NCBI GenBank assembly: GCA_014904985.1
Contig: MU129268.1
Location: 1-13,462, forward strand
DNA from: Hydnum rufescens UP504
Taxonomy: Eukaryota; Basidiomycota; Agaricomycetes; Cantharellales; Hydnaceae
DNA length: 13,462 bases
Direction of reading: 5' to 3'
Positions 7,989-13,462 of this stretch are shown piece after piece. The position numbers and the translations under genes are program-made. The notes beneath the pieces are model-generated. The model had not been told where the DNA came from. It made no database searches and saw nothing but the letters and a program-made list of their open reading frames with translations. Within the stretch, counting starts at the first letter, position 1. Every line of letters begins with the position of its first letter.

Positions 7989-10691
7989 CTGGGAAATCCA
8001 TGTTAAGAATCACCCCACAGCCTCAGAATCTGATGGAATTGCAGTCATGCTTACATGAGAGGTGCTAAGCAAGGCTAAGGCAGTTTGAGGGGAGCTCTGT
8101 ATGAGACTCATCACTTCCAACCAGGGTAAGAAGTCCTTCTCAAAGAATGACACCATGTCTTTCTGAGCAACCTTGCCCATAGATGTTGCAGACACATGGA
8201 ATGCCCAGAATCGACAAGCATAAGACAGATGATGAGGGATGTGTTTCTCACATAGATCAGTAATCTCGGGGATGTCAACATTGCGAAGGAATGACGTCGG
8301 AAGTTGACAGATGTTGAAGGTCAAGGTCTGATCCATCACGCGGAAGCACGCCAGAGCCATGCACTGATTTGCTTCATCGTGGTTGATCCAGAAATCCTTA
8401 TTATCCTCCGGGTTACACAAGAAATCCCGATAAGACGAGTGGAGGGGCACAATCGGCTCATGGTCACTGTGCGTACCGCTAAGGAGCGAGCCAAGATGCT
8501 TCACAATTCCTCGTTGTATCTCCACGTCGTCCGGAGTGAGAATAGAGTCGGGCGGAACGAGGTGCACTAGGACACGTAATGATAAAGGCTCCTGACTGCA
8601 TATGATCCGGCCTAGGATTGACTTCACTTGGTTTACTGCTGTCTTATCCGATGGATTGCACTGCTGTTTCATGACGGCACTATACAGCCCATACAACCCC
8701 TTATCAGCAACCAGCACCTTCCCAATCTGACGCCCTGGGTCAGCCCCAGCATAACGGCTGCAAATGAAGCGACAGGCAGTTGCAGCCCACTGAAAGGAAG
8801 TTTCGGCCATCCCAATGAGTGCAGCCAGCTGCTTCTGGTACTTCTCCCCACGGAATTCCTTCACGTCACGGAGTTCATGCCGTATATACGCTGCAATATC
8901 GCGCGAAGTCCGAGAAGGCGGGATGTCGTCCACAAGCATGATGTCAACCCCGGGTGGCAATGGAGACTGTAATGCATCTTGAATATCGGGCTCATATCTC
9001 GAAGTCACTACGATTCGAAGACCCGGAGGGAGTTCTGACGCTCGCTTTGTTAAAATCGCGAGCACACTGGCACGAGCCCTATCGTCCCCAGATTCATCGA
9101 ACGCATCGAGGAAAACAATGGTCTCCCCAAGGGCCTGATCATCCTCAAATGATTTCTTGATAAAGTGCTGGAACTGCACTTTGCAGTCAAGTGTGGTTCG
9201 TATCGCGGTGTCGTCCTTGACAACATCAACCAGGCGCTGCTTCCGCGACTTGTCCAGGTCGGCGAGGTCTCGAGCAATCGTACTGAACAGGTTCGTCAGG
9301 TTTGCGAGGGCTGATTTCTGTCGAAGCCGTAGTACGACCCCATGCGTTCAAGTTCAGAAATGCGTTTTGCACATGAGCGAAGGATCGACGATTTCCCTGC
9401 GCCCGCCACCCCACACAACCAAAGCACACGAGACGAGTCGTTAGAGCTCAATCCTATCGAATCACTCGCATCAACCGACGGCGTATCCGCTCCAACGGCC
9501 CAACGCACTATAGCCTCGATGATCTCAGTACGTGTGCCTGGCAAGCACTCTTGATCTAGGTCATGATGGGCCTCCGGGGCGTATTTCAGTTCGCTCAGCA
9601 CTTGCAAGTCCCCTGTAAATCATCTTAGAACCTAGGCTTTAACCGAAAGCATACAAGAAACACTTACGGACTTCAGTCACAACGTCTAAGACGCGATGCG
9701 CAACGACGGTGCATTGTATATTAGCATGATCAATCAGATTCCGCCGGAGACTCTCAAAGGTCTCCTTGTAGTTATCGATCCGTGCATCCACGAGAGAGAC
9801 CGTGTACTTCATAGTGCGATGGGCTGCGACCCACGGGGGTCAGCCTTGGAGCAAGCAGGACACCTGGGATTCCACACACCGAAGGACTTGTCCCTGCAAT
9901 AGTCCCGAATGAAATAGACGCATTCCATGACTTGGCGCAGTATTTGGTTGATGATGGCTTGATCTGGTTTCGAGCGTTCCTTCAACCCCTCGGCTTCATC
10001 TGCAAAGGAGCAGCTAGCCGCCATAGTCTGGACTAAATCGATCACTTTGGTGTCTCGATCACTCTGGGCCAAAGGGATCTAATGCAACACCAGTCAGAGA
10101 GCACGCAGGCACAAAACTCGAATTCCAGCCGTACCTTATACGCTGCTGAGACGACACCCATGCTAACTTGATCCAAGGGTGAACCTGTTTGTAAATACTT
10201 CTTAGCGGTTTTACGCTCATCAGGCATGTCAGAGTGAAACGTGCCTCGGCGACGGTATCAGCAACTTTGACGAGTGCAGCGAGACGATTCAACAAGGGCC
10301 TCCAAGCATCGAACTGGGCCGTGACTTTTGTGGCGAGTGGAGCGGCAGCTTGGATGGTATTGTTGACCACGGTTAGCCCAGGACCTAACCGCTGAACAGC
10401 CGAATTGGCGCTCCCGACAGCATCACTAGGTGGGACAGAGGATGCCACGCATATTGTCAACTCCCCGACTTTGTCGTTCGCGGCACCTTGAAGATCGAGG
10501 CGGATCTCTATAAGGATAAAACCGTAGGTGAGCGCAGCCCTCTTATCGCAGAAATATGAACAGGCCCACCATTGCCTGTTGCAGAGGAGAGATCCAAAGT
10601 ACACGATGCGACAATCTGCCCCTTACGCCCGAAACGGCGCTCGCACAAATTTATAGCCACTCTGCAATCGATAGGTGTTGGACTGACCATG
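5743..10691 (-). CDS. NACHT-WD40 NLR-like protein gene, multi-exon, with three one-base breaks
   Basis: This reads as a STAND-type NTPase of the fungal NLR class: a helical N-terminal region, a NACHT nucleotide switch and a WD40 sensor. Such proteins are implicated in non-self recognition and regulated cell death. Coding exons in gene order are about 10691/10661-10570, 10507-10245, 10184-10135, 10078-9880, 9823-9668, 9612-8055 and 7988-5743. Spliced phases agree at every junction. Three breaks remain, near 10157, 9308 and 7855-7864; each needs one added base. Either the gene is a recent pseudogene or the assembly has undercalled bases. The first exon is unresolved: an acceptor at 10692 gives MVSPTP, an acceptor at 10662 is an alternative, and further exons may lie up to 11028. 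The ligand and the downstream partner cannot be inferred. Confidence 0.8.
5990..7770 (-). repeat. Tandem 129-bp WD40-coding repeats (13 regular plus 1 degenerate)
   Basis: The plus-strand core CCATCAGG recurs at 6179, 6305, 6434, 6563, 6689, 6818, 6947, 7079, 7208, 7337, 7466, 7595 and 7724. The spacing is 129 bp, with two steps of 126 and one of 132; a degenerate CCATCATG lies at 6050. All steps are multiples of 3. Units are very alike at the DNA level and encode a consensus ending TIQLWNVETGASIGQPMKGH. Such high internal conservation is known from Podospora HET-D/E/R and related NLRs, where units are exchanged by recombination. It is a coding repeat and not a satellite or CRISPR array. Confidence 0.92.
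7989..8054 (-). other. Intron, 66 nt, phase 0
   Basis: It starts GTAAGC, has a CTTAAC branch-like site 14 nt before the end, and ends CCCAG. Splicing removes the only in-frame stop (TGA 8010-8012) between the NACHT and WD40 parts and joins LLSTSH to MAVDLADL in frame. The length is a multiple of three, so a retained intron would cause truncation only through this TGA. Confidence 0.8.
8055..9612 (-). CDS. NACHT NTPase exon
   Basis: The exon enters through the acceptor at 9613 and reads RDLQVLSELKYAPEA, then CLPGTRTEI, a motif usual just before NACHT. Walker A is GVAGAGKSS (about 9412-9387). Walker B is IVFLDAFDES (about 9119-9090). The sensor-like LRIVVTSRYEPD follows, and then a winged-helix-like region with RIICSQEPLSLRVL and LHSSYRDFL. 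One break occurs near 9308-9310, between YYGFDRNQP and NLTNLFSTIARDL; one base restores the frame. The domain should bind ATP or GTP and switch oligomeric state when the WD40 sensor is engaged. CpG is abundant down to about 8210 and then almost disappears inside this same exon. Confidence 0.85.
9613..9667 (-). other. Intron, 55 nt
   Basis: The donor GTAAGT and acceptor TTTACAG are both strong. The splice joins VTEV-R to DLQVLSE across a split CGG codon. No perfect branch site is visible; CTAAG is the nearest candidate. Confidence 0.82.
9668..10244 (-). CDS. Helical N-terminal region (Goodbye/HeLo-like), three exons
   Basis: Exon 10184-10135 encodes VHPWIKLAW and, one base out of phase, VVSAAYK; with one added base it is exactly 17 codons in phase 0. 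Exon 10078-9880 continues IPLAQSDRDTKVIDLV and ends in VYFIRDYCRDKSF. Exon 9823-9668 encodes VDARIDNYKETFESL and HRVLDVVTEV. The pattern of an HP motif, long amphipathic helices and ECxxFIRDY resembles the helical N-terminal domains of fungal STAND proteins (Goodbye or MLKL/HeLo-like bundles). In that class this region is the effector or signalling part. The exact family is inferred from pattern only; an HMM search would decide it. Confidence 0.7.
9824..9879 (-). other. Intron, 56 nt
   Basis: The donor is GTGTGT, a perfect CTGAC branch site lies about 18 nt before the end, and the acceptor is CGCAG. Removal converts the blocked frame after DKSF into AHRTMKYTVSLVDARID, with a split GCC codon. 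This frame change is required, because both flanking frames stop inside the intron. Confidence 0.8.
10079..10134 (-). other. Intron, 56 nt
   Basis: The donor is GTACGG, CTGAC is the branch site and the acceptor is CATTAG. Splicing joins VSAAYK to IPLAQSDRD in phase 0. Confidence 0.8.
10185..10244 (-). other. Intron, 60 nt, possibly GC-AG
   Basis: The family-like junction VADTVAE to VHPWIKLAW requires the intron to begin GCACGT at 10244, a non-canonical GC donor, and to end ACAAACAG. CTGAC lies at the start of the intron rather than near the acceptor. A GT donor at 10240 gives a 56-nt intron that keeps the later VVSAAYK frame without any indel, but it destroys HPWIKLAW. I prefer the GC model because of the motif; cDNA would decide. 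Confidence 0.5.
10245..10691 (-). CDS. C2-like N-terminal segment and following helices, two exons
   Basis: The reading VAINLCERRFGRKGQIVASC (10661-10570 exon) joined through a 62-nt intron to EIRLDLQGAANDKVGELTI looks like the later strands of a C2 domain: a variable strand, a polar loop with xGxIxG-like spacing, and a final GELTI strand. C2 segments are found at the start of many basidiomycete NACHT-WD40 proteins and may mediate membrane or partner binding. After it come PPSDAVGSANSAVQRL and helices ending at KVADTVAE. The first half of a C2 fold is not secured; it may lie in uncertain exons at 10753-11028 or be missing. Confidence 0.5.
10508..10569 (-). other. Intron, 62 nt
   Basis: The donor is GTGGGC, a CTCAC branch-like site lies mid-intron and the acceptor is CTTATAG. 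Splicing joins LSSATGN to EIRLDLQG through a split GAG codon and links the two C2-like pieces. Confidence 0.6.
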
Positions 10692-10752
10692 CTGTCGAGA
10701 GAATATAAATAAAGAGCAAGGAAGCACATGTGGGTGAAGGTTGACCTACAAC

Positions 10753-11028
10753 TCATCCCCGAAGGGATCCTTCCATGTCACGGCTCACATGTTGCTTGAT
10801 GTACTCTGATTTTGGCGAATGAAGTCCAGTGACGGTAGAAGGAGGCTCGATGGTGAAGTGAAGGCGATATTTTTCCGACGTACGCAGAAGATGAGTATTG
10901 CATCTGGCCTCTGTCGCGAGTGCCAAAGAGGTTTGTTGGATGCCAATTACTGGTCCGTAAGTAGATGGCATACCTGAAATATACACTCTGTGCATGGCTG
11001 CTGGGTTCAGTGGGTCGTTAGATGCCAT
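10753..11028 (-). CDS. Possible 5' exons of the NACHT-WD40 gene
   Basis: A minus-strand frame begins ATG at 11026-11028 and is open to TGA at 10753. It contains a candidate 63-nt intron at 10911-10973 (donor GTATGC, acceptor CGACAG). Spliced, it would read MHRVYIS followed by EARCNTHLL and SEKYRLHFTIEP. The beta-like strands could start a C2 domain, but I cannot connect this frame to the next exon in phase. The attractive donor GTGAGC near 10786 leaves the wrong phase for both downstream acceptors. Treat it as a candidate only. Confidence 0.28.
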   Translation of the reverse strand: MASNDPLNPAAMHRVYISGMPSTYGPVIGIQQTSLALATEARCNTHLLRTSEKYRLHFTIEPPSTVTGLHSPKSEYIKQHVSRDMEGSLRG

Positions 11029-11746
11029 GAGGTGCGAGAGCGCTCCAACCGAGGGATTTCCCAGACGATTAAAGGTGGATAGGTGGATTGACTACGAATT
11101 GAATAGCGACGAGGCGGAAATTAATTTGCGGCCACCAGGCAGAAGTCCCTGGCGCTTGAGGGTGTCCCATCGAAATTTGCCAGATACTATGTACGAAACG
11201 TATTCCTCTTTCAAAAACGGGTAGTCAGTCGTAGCCCACGGTCATTAGGAAGTTGCTGATGTTATTCGTGGCCTTTATGGCCCAACGGGCTGTAACGGCC
11301 TTCAGATCTGGGCAGTTTTCAGATCAATGTCGACAGAAATCCAGGTGTGTCATTAGACTCAGAATCTATCCTTTCTATCGCTGTGGCCTTCTCTTCAAAT
11401 TTGATATCTGCCTTTGCGCTGTCGTTGCCGTGGCCTTCACAGCGAGCAAGAGCTGGGTCTGCCGTAATATTATCAAGGCTGCAGTTACCTGGGTTGTAGA
11501 CTGGTGGCTGGGCTACGCTCTTTCCTCTAATCGAGCAACCGATGGATGGTGATTCTGCCCATCTGTGGAAATTCCGATCCGGGGCAGTATAGAAATGGCT
11601 CGGATGAAAGACAAAATCGAATACGGTATTGTGAGAATCCTGACAACTTCTCTATGGGTACTTATGGTGATTGGGATCCCTGGGAACTTGGATGAGGTTG
11701 TGTTGTCTCCATGGAATCTACTACAGACGGGCTTTCCATCTAAACC
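11029..11746. other. Stretch without a supported gene
   Basis: Open frames on the plus strand at 11253-11552 and 11565-11765 have no recognisable motifs, no conserved domain pattern and no convincing splice sites. This stretch would include the promoter of the NACHT-WD40 gene if that gene starts near 10.7-11.0 kb. I see no clear TATA box or other regulatory site. Confidence 0.35.
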
Positions 11747-12479
11747 TCAGCCGCATGTCTTCTGAAATTGCTTCGGAGGCTCAGAAGCAATGGGGATGCT
11801 AATGTCATCCATACCCTTTGGAAACTTTTGTTGAAAATCTGCACTCATGCTCTACTTACGCTTTATGTGCATGTGATTTAGCACTGGTGAAGTCTTGAAT
11901 TAGCCAAGCAAGCTCAGTGGCAGCTTCAACTGCCCCCTCTAGGGAGCTACTTTCCAGTTGGACATCATACAGCGCGCAGGGACTTTGAGACATCGCACCC
12001 CCATCCACGCGCTCAAACACTGCGATGCCCTCCCACCTCGCCAAGCCGCCGTGGCGAAGTACGGCCATGCCCTCGCCTCCGAGGCTCCACGCGCGGACGC
12101 TGCAAAGCTCGTGTGGACGTGTCGCTACGAAATGCAGCTTGGGTTCGAGTGCGAAGATGGCGATGTGTCCCCGAAGCGGGTCAAGGCCTGCGCGGGCGAG
12201 AGCGAGACGTGGCGTTGACGCATAGAGTAGGGCGTTGGTAATGATCGAGGGGGAGACGAAAGATTCCTGCTGGCATGTAGAGACCTGCCGGGAGGACGGT
12301 TGTGGGAGAGTAAAATGTTTGCAGGAAGCTCTGGAAGCTCTGGTCGCGAGGGTGGGGATCAACTTGTCGGTCACGGTGTTGCCTCCGTGAATATGTATAA
12401 ATTCCCCTCTGTCAGCAAAAAGTAAGGCAACGATCGACAAGTGTCGGCTGAGGGACCCGAATTTTTGCATAGAGCACAC
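11747..12479 (-). CDS. Hypothetical protein, probably two exons
   Basis: The first exon runs from ATG 12479 to about 11860 (roughly 206 residues). The apparent stop TAA at 11856-11858 lies inside a perfect donor, GTAAGT. A 61-nt intron (11799-11859, acceptor CATTAG) joins SHAHKA to IPIASEPPKQFQ and ends at TGA 11747-11749. Third codon positions between about 12000 and 12220 are strongly G/C, which supports coding on this strand. The centre reads HIAIFALEPKLHFVATRP and ARWEGIAVFE, and the C-terminal part is helical and acidic. No domain is recognised. The first 70 residues look less coding-like, so the start may be wrong. It is divergent in composition from the NACHT gene's 3' half and probably unrelated to it. 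Confidence 0.45.
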
Positions 12480-13462
12480 TTAACTGGAGTGGGACTATGT
12501 GACGAGGACCAGATCAGAGGCCTGCTGAATGAAGTCCCTCACAGCACTTTCCGCACTTTCTGAAGGCGCCACACTTGCGGCCCCAAGTCGGGATGAAACT
12601 TCGTCGCCATAATGCACGGCTATGGTACATATTTAATGTGGGGAAGGGCTTTTAGTTACGAGGGCGAGGAGGGAACAAAATACCGTCGTAGGATGCGATG
12701 AGGCCTGGACGTGCCTCGATTAGGCCAGACCATTAAATGTGACCAAATTACCGGCGACCGAAATAGCTGGTCCTCCCCCAGAATGTGGCAACGCCGAACA
12801 TTCCGCTAGATACACATATATCATCATAGATGGATGCAAGATGTGGCGCGCAAAAAAAAAAAGAAAGAACGCGTCAGTATCTCCATCGGAATGCGAAAAG
12901 AAACGACGTACTAGGCAATGACTTCCTTCCATCTTTCACTATTTGCCAAGTAGGTGGGGAATTTCCAAAGGAGCGGTTTGGGTCAATCTGACTGACAAGG
13001 CCGCCCGAATCGATGATGAAGGACCGATCCGAGCCAGCTCTGTGCAAGTCAACCGTCAACAGAATGTAAACACAAACTTTTGAACCCGTGTTGCGTCTTT
13101 TCGCGGAGATGAAAGAAAAAATGCTCACAAGAGTGAACGAACAATTTAGAGCGATGCAGGGAGACCAGTGGAACTCTGCCAGGACTCTGGCCGACAAGGA
13201 CAAATGTGGACAAAGGCCGTTGAAACAAAGCTATAGGTGTTAATGAAATGCTTATACGTCCCGCCAAGAGAGGGTAATGGTTTATTCCACATAGTGTGAC
13301 GTCTCATGAGCCAAAAGTGATCTTGCTTTCAAAACTGTATAGTAATAAATCAGGAAGGAAGGCATCAAATGAGGTGAACTCGGATGGATAAATGGGACAA
13401 ACCCGACGGGTAAAGCAAATGGTGCTCAAGAAAGTACTTATGCTCCCGTGAAGAGTTACGGT
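12480..13462. other. Stretch without a supported gene
   Basis: Only short overlapping frames without motifs occur on both strands. A run of ten A (about 12851-12860) is the only low-complexity feature. CpG is frequent, as in the rest of the right half. I see no tRNA, rRNA or transposon signature. Confidence 0.4.

Noticed and set aside
8010..8012. In-frame TGA read as a nonsense mutation separating a NACHT gene from a WD40 gene
   Set aside because: It lies inside a well-formed 66-nt GT-AG intron whose removal restores a continuous family-like reading.
9283..9335. Candidate 53-nt intron (GTACTA, CTGAC branch, TTCAG) that would also correct the frame in the NACHT exon
   Set aside because: It would delete YYGFDRN and NLTNLF, which look like conserved NACHT sequence coded right up to the break on both sides. 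A one-base lesion explains the data better, but cDNA could overturn this.
11253..11765. Plus-strand frames with hydrophobic stretches
   Set aside because: They have no motif, no homologous pattern and no supporting splice signals; they are compatible with chance open frames.
12720..13267. Short overlapping frames on both strands near the right edge
   Set aside because: They lack recognisable domains and overlap one another, with no composition signal favouring a strand.

Overview
The window looks like nuclear DNA of a filamentous basidiomycete, probably an Agaricomycete. The reasons are short GT-AG introns of about 55-66 nt with CTNAC-like branch sites, an NLR-type NACHT-WD40 gene of the kind expanded in mushrooms, and an adjacent decayed LINE. 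The species cannot be named from the sequence.

Layout. 1-495 holds the 3' tail of an unrecognised reading frame (2-124) and AT-rich DNA with two adjacent inverted repeats. 496-4654 (+) is a degenerate non-LTR retrotransposon ORF2: endonuclease, reverse transcriptase, RNase H and a Cys/His tail. It is broken by about four frameshifts and about ten stops, mostly TGA. 4655-5742 is non-coding. 5743 to about 10.7 kb (-) is one multi-exon gene, in protein order: a C2-like segment, a helical N-terminal region, a NACHT NTPase, a linker, thirteen nearly identical WD40 repeats plus one degenerate repeat, and a C-terminal cap. Six introns are placed with reasonable support; the first exon is unresolved. 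About 11747-12479 (-) is a probable two-exon gene of unknown function. The rest of 11.0-13.46 kb holds nothing convincing.

The NACHT-WD40 gene is interrupted at three places, each explained by one missing base and each beside or able to be a shortened C or G run. Either it is a young pseudogene, or the assembly has homopolymer undercalls and the gene is intact. Both halves otherwise keep long open frames and the key motifs.

The most unusual property is compositional. About the first 8.2 kb, covering the LINE, the spacer and the whole WD40 region, is almost free of CpG. From about 8.27 kb onward CpG is common. The step falls inside a single exon of the NACHT gene. It suggests a footprint of cytosine methylation and deamination covering both the transposon and the repeat-rich sensor domain. 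I found no clearly undescribed system; the CpG step and the NLR sensor array are the best leads.
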